From NCBI GenBank assembly GCA_040375445.1, contig JBEISK010000001.1:62001-126000 (forward strand): a DNA stretch of 64,000 nt. The letters run 5' to 3'. Under the pieces are notes generated by a model. It saw nothing but the letters and a program-made list of their open reading frames with translations, did no database searches and had not been told where the DNA came from. The DNA is from JAJTHC01 sp040375445 (GTDB lineage: Bacteria; Cyanobacteriota; Vampirovibrionia; Vampirovibrionales; JAJTHC01). A program made the position numbers and the translations under genes. Shown piece after piece: positions 8,363 through 17,939 of the stretch. Position 1 is the stretch's first letter; each line of letters opens with the position of its first letter.

Positions 8363-9940
8363 TTAGCGTAAGTTTTGAGTCACCGTCGCCCCATGATCGC
8401 TCATCGCAAATTCGGAAATCAGCAAACCGCTTTGACCAAAAATCCCCAAACCGAGCGTAAAGATAAGACAAATCACGGTGGCAAGCGTTAGCGTTTTACT
8501 TAGGTTCCAAGTGCTGTCTTTACCTTCGCCGATCAAGCGTTGAACTTGTTCTGAAGGTTCACCAATGACCATCACTTTAATGATGTTTAAGTAGTAGTAG
8601 AGCGAAACGGTACTGGCGAGAAGTGCAATAATAATCACACCCAAATTGCCAAGATCGCTCAAAACAACGGATTGAAATAAGAAGAACTTAGCAAAAAATC
8701 CTGCGGTAATCGGAATTCCCGCTAGTCCCAATAAAAAGATACTAAAGGCAAACACACACCAAGGCTTTGCCTTGATTAACCCAGAGTAAGCACTAATCTG
8801 TTCAGATGCTAACAACTCATCGCCAATCATCGCACTGGCAAACGCCCCTGTATTCATAAATATATAGGTGGCTAAGTAAAAGAGCAAAGCCCCTAGGCTG
8901 TTTTGCGTGAGTGCGGCAAGTCCGACGAGCATATAGCCTGCCTGAGCAATCGTCGAATAGCCAAGCAAACGCTTGATATTCGTTTGCTTTAAGGCAGCGA
9001 CGTTGCCGACAATCATGGAAAGAACCGCTAAAAGACCGATTAACAAAGCGACATTTTCGTTCCCTACCCCTGCAAAAGGCGTCAATAAACGAATGGCAAA
9101 GACAAAAGCCGCTAATTTTGAGATAACCGACAGAAAAGCGGTAATCGGCGTAGGAGAACCTTCATACACATCAGGCGTCCACGTATGGAACGGAGCCGCT
9201 GAAACCTTAAAGCCGATGCCCGCTAGAATCATGACGATCGCAAGAGATGCCCAAGCACCCAAATCACTGGCTTGACTCAAGGCTTGAGGCAAGACGGAAA
9301 AACTTGTGGAACCGCCAGCTAAGCCGTAAATCAAGGCCAACCCAAAAAGCAAGACGGCTGAACTGCATCCGCCATAGACCAAGTACTTTAGGGATGCTTC
9401 GGTGCTTTTGAGGTTATTTCTTAAGTAGCCTGTTAAAATATAAGAGCTAATGCCTAAGGTTTCCAGTGCCACAAATGCCATAATCATGTCATTTGCTCCA
9501 CAAAGAAGCAAGGCCCCTAAAAAGGCAGTGAGCAGTAAAGTATAAAATTCGCCTGTTTGAGACGGCAAACGAGTTTCCACAAAACGCTTGCTCAAGTGCA
9601 AAATCAAGATGAAACCCAGCGTTAAGATAAAGCGAGCCACTACTGAAAGTAAGTCGGCTTCAAACATCCCAAACATCACGCTTTGAGAAGCACTGGCTTG
9701 ACCCGTGTAAAACAACTGGTAGTGCATGACAATAGAAATCAAAGCAACGACACTACCTAGTAATGCGATGCCCCAGCTCTTGGCTTGATCCACCTGCGTT
9801 TTCGCTAGCGACAAGGCAAAGGTCATCAATAAGGTCAAGCTAATCACCAGTTCTGGTGCCAAAAAAGCAAGGTTTTGATTATAAATAAACTGACCAACAT
9901 CGGTTTGAATCAAACTGTTGGAAATGGCTTCAAGCATCAT
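8363..9940 (-). CDS. nuoN: NADH-quinone oxidoreductase subunit N
   Basis: NuoN is one of three Mrp-antiporter-like, proton-pumping membrane subunits of respiratory complex I. The 525-residue protein is hydrophobic throughout, with about 14 expected membrane helices. It shows the antiporter-fold segments GISSYILTGYLRNNLKSTEASLKYLVYG, given here as one conserved region spanning two blocks, the broken-helix region KVSAAPFHTWTPDVYEGSPT with its key Lys, and NIKRLLGYSTIAQAGYM. It is the last gene of the operon, 35 bp after nuoM. AAAGGAT precedes the ATG. The terminator follows on the minus strand. Confidence 0.95.
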   Translation of the reverse strand: MMLEAISNSLIQTDVGQFIYNQNLAFLAPELVISLTLLMTFALSLAKTQVDQAKSWGIALLGSVVALISIVMHYQLFYTGQASASQSVMFGMFEADLLSVVARFILTLGFILILHLSKRFVETRLPSQTGEFYTLLLTAFLGALLLCGANDMIMAFVALETLGISSYILTGYLRNNLKSTEASLKYLVYGGCSSAVLLFGLALIYGLAGGSTSFSVLPQALSQASDLGAWASLAIVMILAGIGFKVSAAPFHTWTPDVYEGSPTPITAFLSVISKLAAFVFAIRLLTPFAGVGNENVALLIGLLAVLSMIVGNVAALKQTNIKRLLGYSTIAQAGYMLVGLAALTQNSLGALLFYLATYIFMNTGAFASAMIGDELLASEQISAYSGLIKAKPWCVFAFSIFLLGLAGIPITAGFFAKFFLFQSVVLSDLGNLGVIIIALLASTVSLYYYLNIIKVMVIGEPSEQVQRLIGEGKDSTWNLSKTLTLATVICLIFTLGLGIFGQSGLLISEFAMSDHGATVTQNLR

Positions 9941-9975
9941 GATGGAATCCTTTGTTAACTATTGTTTCGAGAAGA

Positions 9976-11610
9976 TTACTGACCACCCATGGGCAAGTTT
10001 TGCGAAACCCCATTTTGTGGACTGTAGCCTTGTAATTGCTGTAATAATGCTTGATCCCGTTGAATCAAGACCTGTTCAAAACGTTTACCAATGGCCTGGG
10101 TACTGCTTTGAAATTGACTCGTCAATAACTGAGGCTTAAAGCCTAGTACAATGACTAAAACCGCCAGTGTGCCTAGCACCCAAACTTCGTTACTTTTAGC
10201 ATCTTCAATTTTTTGGCAAGCATCGGAAACGGCCCCGAAAAAAATGCGTTTCACCAACCATAAAGAATAGGCGGCACCCAACACGATTCCTAAGGTGGAA
10301 AGCCCTGTAATCCACTGAATGTTGATGGGAAGGCTTACAAAACCAAGGGGGATGGCTCTAAAGCTTTGAGAGATGAACGCACCATATAAAGCGAGTGTTT
10401 CACCTGCAAAACTAATCAAAAGCGGAAGCCCTAAGCTGGCTAACGACATCAACAAGAAGGTATAGAAGATAAACGGTGCTTTTTGTGCGACTCCACCATG
10501 TAAGGCAATGTCTCGGCTATGGGTTTGACGATACAACGTGCCAACGCCCAAGAATAAGGCGGCACTGACTAAACCGTGAGACACCATAATAAAGACCGCC
10601 GCCATTGTACCGACTTGGTTCATGGCCACGAGTGCCAACAGGATGAATCCCATGTGGCTGACCGATGAATAAGCGATGAGCTTTTTCATATCGGTTTGAA
10701 CCAGTGCGATACTACCCGTATAAACAATGTTAATAAAGGCTAAAACGCCAATATAAGGAGCTAAGGCTTGAGCAGCCACAGGGAACCAGTCGAATCCAAA
10801 ACGCAGTAAACCGTAAGCTCCCATTTTAAGCAAGATTCCAGCGAGTAGCATGGAAATAGGCGTTGGCGCTTCAACGTGGGCATCGGGCAACCATGTATGA
10901 AGGGGAACAATCGGTAATTTCACCGCAAAAGCGATGAAGAATCCCACAAATAAAAGTAGTTGGAATACAGGTGGAATATAGCCTGATTGAGCCAAGGCTC
11001 CCAATTGCGTAAAGCTAAAGAGCGTTTCCCTCGGCAAGTGATAGCTTTGGCTGAAATACGCCAAACCAATGATGCTTGCGAGTAAAAAGACGGATCCAAA
11101 AAGTGTGTAAAGCACAAACTTCATGGCGGCATATTCACGACGAGGCCCGCCCCATGTGCTAATCAATAGGTACATCGGAATCAGTTCGAGTTCAAAGAAG
11201 AGGAAGAACAAGAACAAATCACGAGACAAAAACACACCCAAAACAGAACCAATCAACACAAAAAGCAAGCTGTAATAGAACGGTAAGCGTTTTTCAATCG
11301 TAGAAAAACTGGCTCCAGTGGCTAAGACCATCAACAAGCTGGTTAAAACGGCAAGCGTGGTTGAAATGCCGTCTGTGCCAAGCGAGAAATTAATCCCTAA
11401 AGCAGGCAACCAAGACAAGTTAAATGTCGCCGTTTGTGCCTCAGGCGAAATGGCGAGTAGTCCTGTCAGGAGGAGCAATACAACGGATGCGCCTAGAGCA
11501 ATACGATGAAGTCCTTTATGCGTCGACGCATCTTCTGCTTTTGAGAGGAAGGGAAAGATCCCTGCCACTAAAAAGGGAAAGCCAACAATAAGAGGGAGTA
11601 AATTGTTCAT
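9976..11610 (-). CDS. nuoM: NADH-quinone oxidoreductase subunit M
   Basis: NuoM is the middle antiporter-like proton-pumping subunit of the complex I membrane arm. The 544 residues include FFFELELIPMYLLISTWGG with the conserved Glu of helix 5, then KLPIVPLHTWLPDAHVEAPT, a family hallmark with its Lys, and DMKKLIAYSSVSHMGF. Helix content is consistent with 14 membrane segments. The C-terminus carries an extra polar, Gln-rich tail of about 40 residues (LLQQLQGYSPQNG). It lies 12 bp after nuoL and shares its transcript. Confidence 0.96.
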   Translation of the reverse strand: MNNLLPLIVGFPFLVAGIFPFLSKAEDASTHKGLHRIALGASVVLLLLTGLLAISPEAQTATFNLSWLPALGINFSLGTDGISTTLAVLTSLLMVLATGASFSTIEKRLPFYYSLLFVLIGSVLGVFLSRDLFLFFLFFELELIPMYLLISTWGGPRREYAAMKFVLYTLFGSVFLLASIIGLAYFSQSYHLPRETLFSFTQLGALAQSGYIPPVFQLLLFVGFFIAFAVKLPIVPLHTWLPDAHVEAPTPISMLLAGILLKMGAYGLLRFGFDWFPVAAQALAPYIGVLAFINIVYTGSIALVQTDMKKLIAYSSVSHMGFILLALVAMNQVGTMAAVFIMVSHGLVSAALFLGVGTLYRQTHSRDIALHGGVAQKAPFIFYTFLLMSLASLGLPLLISFAGETLALYGAFISQSFRAIPLGFVSLPINIQWITGLSTLGIVLGAAYSLWLVKRIFFGAVSDACQKIEDAKSNEVWVLGTLAVLVIVLGFKPQLLTSQFQSSTQAIGKRFEQVLIQRDQALLQQLQGYSPQNGVSQNLPMGGQ

Positions 11611-11622
11611 GTCTTGGGATTC

Positions 11623-13629
11623 CTAGCCTTTAAACATCCACTGATACAGGAGCCACACACCCACAACACCAAATCCAATGGTGGCGACGTAGGTTTGAAG
11701 GCGTCCGCTGTTAAGTCGGGTAACAAGCTTGCCTAAGAGCAAGGTCACTGTGCCGACTAAGTTCACTAAACCGTCGATGACGTATTTGTCAAAACCTGCA
11801 TTGAGTTGCGATTGAAGCAATACGCCCCCTTCCACAATGCCGTCGTAAATATCGTCCATATAAAACTTGTTTTGCGACAAGCTGTATAAAGGAGCCAATA
11901 CTTTTTTTACGCCGTCGGTCTTAAAGACCTTGAAGTAGTAAAACGCACTCGACAATCCAACACCAACCAACGCCACCAGCTGTGAGATATTCCCTACTTG
12001 GTTAAACATGGCATCCAGCAAGCTATGCGGATGATGTTCGGGAGCGTTTTGCAAGCTATACGTAATGTAATCGCCAAAGGCGGGAATGCCGACAAAGCCT
12101 GAAAGTACTAGACCGATGAAGATCGAAGGGATCGCTAAAATCTGTAAAGGCAATGTCATCACCTTATCTTCATGGTGAACATGGGCTTTACCACGATAAT
12201 CACCCATAAAGGTCATAAAGAAGGTGCGGAACATGTAGAAGGCGGTCAAACCAGCCGTTGCCGTTAGAATCAGGTAAACCGCTGTATTTTCATGCAAAGC
12301 CGCCGCTAGAATCTCGTCTTTACTCCAGAAACCACTCGTCCAAAACAAGCCTGAAATGGCAATCGTTCCAATCAAGTAAGTCAACCCTGTAATGGGGAGC
12401 TTCTTGAATAAGCCTCCCATTTGACGCATGTCTTGCTCGTCTTCACAGGCGTGAATCACACTGCCTGAGCAGAGAAAGAGCATCGCTTTGAAAAAAGCGT
12501 GCGTAAAGAGGTGGAACAATCCTGCGGTGTATGCCCCAAGCCCCATTGCCGCAACCATAAAGCCGAGTTGAGACATCGTGGAATACGCCAACGCTTTTTT
12601 AATATCCGTTTGAGACACGGCAATAATCGCACCGACTACAGCGGTGATGACGCCCGTCCAAGTAATGAAAGGCATCGCCATATCAGGGGAAATACTAATA
12701 ATGGGGAAGACTCGAGCAATGAGGTAAACCCCAGCGGCGACCATGGTCGCAGCGTGAATCAAAGCTGAAATAGGCGTCGGACCTTCCATGGCATCGGGTA
12801 ACCATGTATGCAAGGGGAACTGAGCGGATTTCGCCATAGGCCCAGCGAAAATAAGGATCGCAATTGTGCCGAGCAACCAAGGCGGTAACGTTTGACTCAT
12901 AAAGCCTGCTAATGATTCAAAGCCTTGAAAGGACAATAACGCTTGTTCAGGATGCAATCCCACATAGCCTTGCCACCAGTTCAGACTAAAGAAGAGCAAG
13001 AACAGGATGCCAATTAAAAAGCCAAAGTCTCCAACACGGTTGACCAAGAAAGCTTTTAAAGAAGCGGCAGCCGCAGCTGGCTTGTGGAACCAAAAACCAA
13101 TCAATAGGTAACTGGAAACACCCACCAATTCCCAAAACATATACATTTGAGGCAAGTTCGTGGCAAGGACCAATCCCAACATACTAAAATTGAATAAGGC
13201 TAAGTAACCGAAAAACTTAGCATAACCCTTGTCATGTCGCATGTAACCGTGCGTATAGTATTGAATCAGAAGACTCACAAAGGTGACGACGCTCAACATA
13301 AGGACGCTGTTCGCATCCAATAAGGTACCGATTTTAAGTTCTAAATTGCCTGCAGACAGCCAAGTCCAGTTACGTTCAACCGCTTGAACGGCTTCATGTG
13401 GCTGAGCAAAAAGCCACTGAATGGCTGAAATCGCATGGAGCAATCCCAAGCCTGTTGCCGTCATGGTTAAAATGGGGGCAGAAATCTGAGGCAATAAAGC
13501 GGTTTTTTCGCCTGTTTGTGGGTCATTGATTTGTATGGCACGACCAATACTAATAGTTAAAAATGCAAGAAGGGGGTAAAGTGGGACAAGCCACAGGTTG
13601 TTTAAAAAAAAGTCTGAAAACCAATTCAT
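11623..13629 (-). CDS. nuoL: NADH-quinone oxidoreductase subunit L
   Basis: NuoL is the distal antiporter-like subunit of complex I and carries the long lateral helix along the membrane arm. The 668-residue protein shows the antiporter signatures FWELVGVSSYLLIGFWFHKP, SAQFPLHTWLPDAMEGPTP with conserved Lys/His neighbours, DIKKALAYSTMSQLGFM, and a C-terminal amphipathic helix plus a final membrane segment (GFGVVGVWLLYQWMF). Length is typical for NuoL. It sits between nuoK (63-bp gap) and nuoM (12-bp gap). Confidence 0.96.
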   Translation of the reverse strand: MNWFSDFFLNNLWLVPLYPLLAFLTISIGRAIQINDPQTGEKTALLPQISAPILTMTATGLGLLHAISAIQWLFAQPHEAVQAVERNWTWLSAGNLELKIGTLLDANSVLMLSVVTFVSLLIQYYTHGYMRHDKGYAKFFGYLALFNFSMLGLVLATNLPQMYMFWELVGVSSYLLIGFWFHKPAAAAASLKAFLVNRVGDFGFLIGILFLLFFSLNWWQGYVGLHPEQALLSFQGFESLAGFMSQTLPPWLLGTIAILIFAGPMAKSAQFPLHTWLPDAMEGPTPISALIHAATMVAAGVYLIARVFPIISISPDMAMPFITWTGVITAVVGAIIAVSQTDIKKALAYSTMSQLGFMVAAMGLGAYTAGLFHLFTHAFFKAMLFLCSGSVIHACEDEQDMRQMGGLFKKLPITGLTYLIGTIAISGLFWTSGFWSKDEILAAALHENTAVYLILTATAGLTAFYMFRTFFMTFMGDYRGKAHVHHEDKVMTLPLQILAIPSIFIGLVLSGFVGIPAFGDYITYSLQNAPEHHPHSLLDAMFNQVGNISQLVALVGVGLSSAFYYFKVFKTDGVKKVLAPLYSLSQNKFYMDDIYDGIVEGGVLLQSQLNAGFDKYVIDGLVNLVGTVTLLLGKLVTRLNSGRLQTYVATIGFGVVGVWLLYQWMFKG

Positions 13630-13692
13630 GGCGAGGGGCTACTCCTTAATACATCTGTTTAATTTTGGAATATCGTGACAATTTTGCATCAA

Positions 13693-14043
13693 TTACCACT
13701 TCAAACGACTGAAATCTTCAACATCAACGCTCGCCGTATTTTTAAACAAGGCGAGAACAATGGCGAGTCCTACGGCGGCTTCGGCAGCAGAAATCGTCAA
13801 AATAAAGATGGCAAATACTTGCCCTGACAAATCACTCGGATTCACATGATTGTTGATGGCAACAAAAACCAAGTTCACAGCATTGAGCATCAATTCAACG
13901 CACATAAGTGTACGAATCAAGTGGCGTGAACTGACGACACCTGCAAAGCCCAATCCAAATAAAATGGTGGCAACACCTAAGTAATGGTGAACGGTAAGCC
14001 CTGCTACGGCAGCGACTTCGGCGACTTCTGCACTCATCATCAT
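13693..14043 (-). CDS. nuoK: NADH-quinone oxidoreductase subunit K
   Basis: NuoK is a three-helix membrane subunit in the proton-translocating arm. The protein shows LIRTLMCVELMLNAVNLVF with the conserved Glu of helix 2, and FAIFILTISAAEAAVGLAIVLALF with the second conserved Glu. ATG 14043 overlaps the nuoJ stop as ATGA, with AAAAGGA nine bases upstream. A start at 14052 is also possible, as are the two ATG codons that follow directly. The N-terminal segment MMMSAEVAEVAAVAGLTVHH is somewhat longer than in E. coli NuoK. Confidence 0.94.
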   Translation of the reverse strand: MMMSAEVAEVAAVAGLTVHHYLGVATILFGLGFAGVVSSRHLIRTLMCVELMLNAVNLVFVAINNHVNPSDLSGQVFAIFILTISAAEAAVGLAIVLALFKNTASVDVEDFSRLKW

Positions 14044-14708
14044 AGTGAACATTCCTTTTTAAGCTCTTCGGTAGCAGGGGCTTCTTCTTCGGCGACTTCG
14101 GCATCGACAAAGCCGACATCCTTACGCCATTCAGCCGCAAGCGTCGGCTTTAAGCGACCTTCTTGAATAGAAAACGTCAAGCCTGGCTCTTGAGACGTAA
14201 ACGTTTTTTTGGAAAGCATAATGGCTCCAATCATTGCCCCTAAAAGCAAGATAGACGCCACTTCAAAGGGAAGCACATACTTGCTAAATAGTAATTGGCC
14301 AATCGCCAATGTGCTGCCTTGCTCGTGCAATTCTCTAATCCATTGAGCAGATGCGGGGAATTGCTTGATATTAAAGCCCATAACGCTTGTGAAAATAAGG
14401 GCGAACAGAGCAACAGAACTAATACTGGCAATGAGTAGCCGTCCGAGTTTGCCTGCTCGTGCTTTTAAAGGCGTGTCGCCTGTAAACATGATACCAAACA
14501 ACATGACAATGGTAAGCCCTACACCATAGACCAACACTTGAGCGGTCGCTAAGAAATCAGCGTTGTTCAACAGGAAAAAAGCGGCGATCGAAAAGAAGAC
14601 CACAATCAGGCTCAACGCACTGTAAAGCACACTTGGAGCCAATACCACGCCTAAGGCGGCTCCTATGGCAACGGTTGCAAAAATCCAAAATAAGGTAGAT
14701 TCAAACAA
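14040..14708 (-). CDS. nuoJ: NADH-quinone oxidoreductase subunit J
   Basis: NuoJ is a five-helix membrane subunit whose mobile helix links quinone chemistry to proton pumping. In 222 residues the family core is clear: VLAPSVLYSALSLIVVFFSIAAFFLL, then ADFLATAQVLVYGVGLTIVMLFGIM with the conserved Gly/Tyr helix 3, and a last helix VASILLLGAMIGAIMLSKK. The C-terminal ~50 residues are polar and acidic (VDAEVAEEEAPATEELKKE), an extension beyond the usual end. The stop overlaps the nuoK start. nuoI lies 45 bp upstream. Confidence 0.94.
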   Translation of the reverse strand: MFESTLFWIFATVAIGAALGVVLAPSVLYSALSLIVVFFSIAAFFLLNNADFLATAQVLVYGVGLTIVMLFGIMFTGDTPLKARAGKLGRLLIASISSVALFALIFTSVMGFNIKQFPASAQWIRELHEQGSTLAIGQLLFSKYVLPFEVASILLLGAMIGAIMLSKKTFTSQEPGLTFSIQEGRLKPTLAAEWRKDVGFVDAEVAEEEAPATEELKKECSL

Positions 14709-14753
14709 TGTATAAGCTCCAATCTAAACAAGGCTAACAGGGGACGAAACGTC

Positions 14754-15284
14754 CTATAATACGGTGGGCGTATAGCCACGTTTGGCACGCCATTCATCAG
14801 ATTCTTGACCACTAAGGGTGAGATCTTTTTTGTCAAGTACTAAGGCTTCACGGCTGTAATCCGCCAACTCAAAGTCGCTTAACATTTTAATGCAATCCAC
14901 AGGGCAGACTTCGGTACAGTTTCCGCAGAAAATGCAACGTCCCATATCAATGGTAAAACGTGTAACGACAGGCTTTTTATCGTCGTCACGATGCATGTCG
15001 ATCTGAATGAGGTCATCACACGGGCAGACCCTTGCACAGGCTTGACACCCGATACATAGATCCGTGTCATCAGATTTCGACAACAGGCTCAAGCGTCCGT
15101 GAAAGCGGTCGCTTAATTCAGGCATGACTTCAGGATATTCAAGCGTGACGGCTTCTCTTGGGTGATGCTTAAGTACGGTTGCAAAACCTTGTGCAATCGC
15201 CTTAATGCCTTCAAAAACGACATTGCCTTCGGCATGTTCAATCGCATTGAGGGGATGTTGAGCATCGTGTGAATGATTCGACAT
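14754..15284 (-). CDS. nuoI: NADH-quinone oxidoreductase subunit I (two [4Fe-4S] clusters)
   Basis: NuoI carries clusters N6a and N6b, which relay electrons toward N2 in NuoB. The protein has 176 residues. Two ferredoxin motifs are intact, with Cys77/80/83/87 (CIGCQACARVCP) and Cys117/120/123/127 (CIFCGNCTEVCP). Upstream of the clusters is the membrane-surface anchoring segment (FEGIKAIAQGFATVLKHH). The organism lacks nuoE/F/G here, so the electron source feeding these clusters is not NADH dehydrogenase encoded in this operon. Confidence 0.96.
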   Translation of the reverse strand: MSNHSHDAQHPLNAIEHAEGNVVFEGIKAIAQGFATVLKHHPREAVTLEYPEVMPELSDRFHGRLSLLSKSDDTDLCIGCQACARVCPCDDLIQIDMHRDDDKKPVVTRFTIDMGRCIFCGNCTEVCPVDCIKMLSDFELADYSREALVLDKKDLTLSGQESDEWRAKRGYTPTVL

Positions 15285-15305
15285 AGCAAGACAAAATCCT
15301 TTTGA

Positions 15306-16601
15306 CTAAGCGTGATAACGAGCAGCCACTTGGGCTTTAAATTGACGATCGATGAAGTGACAGAAGCCACCGACACCACAAATGCCGACGAGTGCTGCAA
15401 GGGCGAGATAGATCCAACTGCCTGCGAAACCGTCCGCCAAAAAACTAAGGCTAAACTGCTTGGCAAAGCCGAGCATGAACAAGTTAATTAAAGAAAGCGG
15501 AATGAGGAACTTCCAGCAGAAGCCCATGAGCTGATCGGGCTTTAAGCGAGGGAGTGTGCCTCTTAAAAGCATCGCAATATAGATGAAAATGTAGGTTTTG
15601 CTGAGCATCCAGAAGATTTGTTCACCGTTTACGAGCAAAGGCTTAATGGCAGGGAGCTTCACGGCTTGAATGATGGCATCCGCTAAGCCGTAGTTCTGCA
15701 TGAAGGTGCCTCCAAAAGGCGAGGTGTATCCGCCAAAGAACAACGCCACGGTTAGAGCAGACAATACAAACAAGCCCGCATATTCTGCCAAGAAGAAGGT
15801 CGCAAACTTCATACCCGAGTATTCGGTGTTATAACCGCTGACCAGTTCGCTTTCCGCTTCAGGTAAATCGAACGGCACACGGTTGACTTCGGCAATTGAA
15901 GCCACATAGAATAACAAGAAGCTTAATGGTGTGAGCATGATGCCGTACCAGTGAAGGACTCCTCCGCTTTGGGCTTCGATAATAGTCTTCAAGTTACCGC
16001 TACCCGTGAATAAAACCACGCCAATCACCGATAAAATCAGAGGAACTTCATAGCTAATGGCTTGAGCCGCACTACGCATCCCACCCAGCAACGAGTATTT
16101 ATTGTTCGATGCCCAACCTGCAAGCACGAGTCCGATCACCGAAATAGACGATAACGCAAACAGAACAAGCAAGCCCAAAGGCAAGCTTACCCCAATGAGG
16201 CTCTCGCTAAACGGCACAATCGCATACAAGGCAAACACAGGGAATAAGAAAATCGCAGGAGCCAAGGTGAACAAGAACTTGTCCATCACAGGGGTCATAA
16301 TATCTTCTTTAGTCAGAAGCTTAACGCCATCGGCGATGGTTTGAAACATTCCGCCAGGCCCGACTCGGTTAGGGCCTTTACGTTGCGTAAACCATGAAAG
16401 GACTTTACGTTCCATTAAAACCATGACCACCGCAGCGGCTTGACCCATGACGGCGACCATACCAAACAACACCACGCCCGTTAAGAAAATAGGCACAATA
16501 TCAGGCAATTGATGCCACAATTCAATGGCTTTCATAAAGTGAAAGCTTGGATCTAGAAGTTGTGCAAGTGTGGGGATTTCAAAGCTGGCAGTCGCGTTCA
16601 T
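15306..16601 (-). CDS. nuoH: NADH-quinone oxidoreductase subunit H
   Basis: NuoH is the membrane subunit that forms the quinone chamber with NuoB and NuoD. The 431-residue protein contains the hallmarks MERKVLSWFTQRKGPNRVGP, GSGN, and the quinone-loop stretch EVNRVPFDLPEAESELVSGY, then GMKFATFFLAEYAG. Eight or nine membrane helices are expected. It is longer than the usual 320-350 residues, with an extra ~35 residues at the N-terminus and a C-terminal helix followed by a basic tail. It lies between nuoD (33-bp gap) and nuoI (21-bp gap). Confidence 0.96.
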   Translation of the reverse strand: MNATASFEIPTLAQLLDPSFHFMKAIELWHQLPDIVPIFLTGVVLFGMVAVMGQAAAVVMVLMERKVLSWFTQRKGPNRVGPGGMFQTIADGVKLLTKEDIMTPVMDKFLFTLAPAIFLFPVFALYAIVPFSESLIGVSLPLGLLVLFALSSISVIGLVLAGWASNNKYSLLGGMRSAAQAISYEVPLILSVIGVVLFTGSGNLKTIIEAQSGGVLHWYGIMLTPLSFLLFYVASIAEVNRVPFDLPEAESELVSGYNTEYSGMKFATFFLAEYAGLFVLSALTVALFFGGYTSPFGGTFMQNYGLADAIIQAVKLPAIKPLLVNGEQIFWMLSKTYIFIYIAMLLRGTLPRLKPDQLMGFCWKFLIPLSLINLFMLGFAKQFSLSFLADGFAGSWIYLALAALVGICGVGGFCHFIDRQFKAQVAARYHA

Positions 16602-16634
16602 AGGATTGCATCTCTTTCTTTGGGCAAACAGGGC

Positions 16635-17918
16635 TTATCTGTCTACTTCAGGCATAATAACGTCGAGGCTACCAAAAATAGCCATTAAATCGGAATACAT
16701 ATGACCCTTCATCAATTCTGGAAGAGCGGACAAATTGCTGAAAGACGCCCCACGCCACTTGATGCGATACGCCTTAGGCGTGCCGTCGGTAATAATGTAG
16801 CAACCCAAAACACCACGAGGCGATTCCACAAAGTTGGACGCTTCACCAGCGGGTGGCTTATAGGTCAACAAATTGATTTTCTTGCCCATGGTATCCCAAT
16901 CCTTGTCCCAAGGAGGCACAACGATTTCAGGATTTTTCTTGGCTTCTTTGGTTTTGGCTTCAACCTCTTTTTTCAGAATGGCTAAAGCACCGCCGTCTCC
17001 ACCAGGGATTTTGTCAATGCACTGTTTGATGATTTTAATGGATTCACGCATTTCTTGCACACGCACCAAGTAACGAGCATAGGTATCGCACCCTGTATGC
17101 GTCGGCACATCAAAATCCAATTCGTTATATACTGAATAAGGATTCGTTTTACGAAGGTCTAAGGCTTCACCTGTGGCTCGCAAAGCAGGACCCGTCACGC
17201 CGTATTTAAGGCAGAACTCTTTGCTCATAATGCCGTGACCCTTGGTTCGATCCATTACAATGGGGTTCTTGGTGGCAACCGCTTCGTATTCATCCAAACG
17301 ATCGGGGAAATGATTACAGAAGGCACGCACTTCTTCCAGCCAGCCAGCAGGCAAGTCATTGTTGACGCCTCCAAAGCGGAAGTAGTTGTACATCATTCTT
17401 GCCCCAGTGAGGTTTTCAAAAATCGTGAAGACTTCTTCACGATCTCTAAAACACCAGAAGAAAGGCGTAGACGCCCCTAAATCAAGCAAGAATGTTCCAA
17501 ACCACAACAAGTGAGACGTAATACGGTTTAATTCAAGACAAATCACACGGATATATTCCACACGCTTAGGCACAGGAATATCGGCAATTTGCTCGATGCA
17601 ATTGACAAAAACCAAGTGATCGTAAAACGATGAGAGATATTCCACACGGTCAATCGTCGGCTGATATTGAAACAAGGAACGACTTTCGCCCATTTTTTCC
17701 TTGGAGCGATGCAAATAACCAATCACAGGCTCCATTTCTTTAACAACTTCACCATTCAGCGTGGTGACCAAACGCAAAACGCCGTGAGTTGAAGGATGCT
17801 GAGGTCCGATATTGACGACCAAATCATTGGTGTCAAACCCTGTTTCTATAGAAACACCCGGTAAGTTGCTTTGCAATTCAGGATTCAATTCTTTAACAGA
17901 CATCATAGTAGTTTCCAA
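16635..17918 (-). CDS. nuoD: NADH-quinone oxidoreductase subunit D
   Basis: NuoD, related to the [NiFe]-hydrogenase large subunit, builds the quinone head-group site with NuoB. The 427 residues show NIGPQHPSTHGVLRLV with the quinone-site His, EPVIGYLHRSKEKMGE, DLGASTPFFW, TGPALRATG, and FVESPRGVLGCYIITDG. The usual ...EVDR C-terminus is present. A Lys-rich stretch (about 310-350: KKEVEAKTKEAKKNPE...) replaces the shorter loop seen in the E. coli protein. It lies 21 bp after nuoC. Electron transfer to quinone occurs here regardless of the donor. Confidence 0.96.
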   Translation of the reverse strand: METTMMSVKELNPELQSNLPGVSIETGFDTNDLVVNIGPQHPSTHGVLRLVTTLNGEVVKEMEPVIGYLHRSKEKMGESRSLFQYQPTIDRVEYLSSFYDHLVFVNCIEQIADIPVPKRVEYIRVICLELNRITSHLLWFGTFLLDLGASTPFFWCFRDREEVFTIFENLTGARMMYNYFRFGGVNNDLPAGWLEEVRAFCNHFPDRLDEYEAVATKNPIVMDRTKGHGIMSKEFCLKYGVTGPALRATGEALDLRKTNPYSVYNELDFDVPTHTGCDTYARYLVRVQEMRESIKIIKQCIDKIPGGDGGALAILKKEVEAKTKEAKKNPEIVVPPWDKDWDTMGKKINLLTYKPPAGEASNFVESPRGVLGCYIITDGTPKAYRIKWRGASFSNLSALPELMKGHMYSDLMAIFGSLDVIMPEVDR

Positions 17919-17939
17919 AACGTTTAACGAATAACAAGA

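Noticed and set aside
8336..8365. Sequence AGTCTAGGCTATTCTTTAAAACACTATTAG resembling scattered pieces of repeat copy 2, considered as a seventh element
   Set aside because: Only short matches to CTAGGCT and TTAAAACACTAT occur, without the core hairpin or the paired arm. At most it is a degraded fragment, and it lies at the nuoN end.
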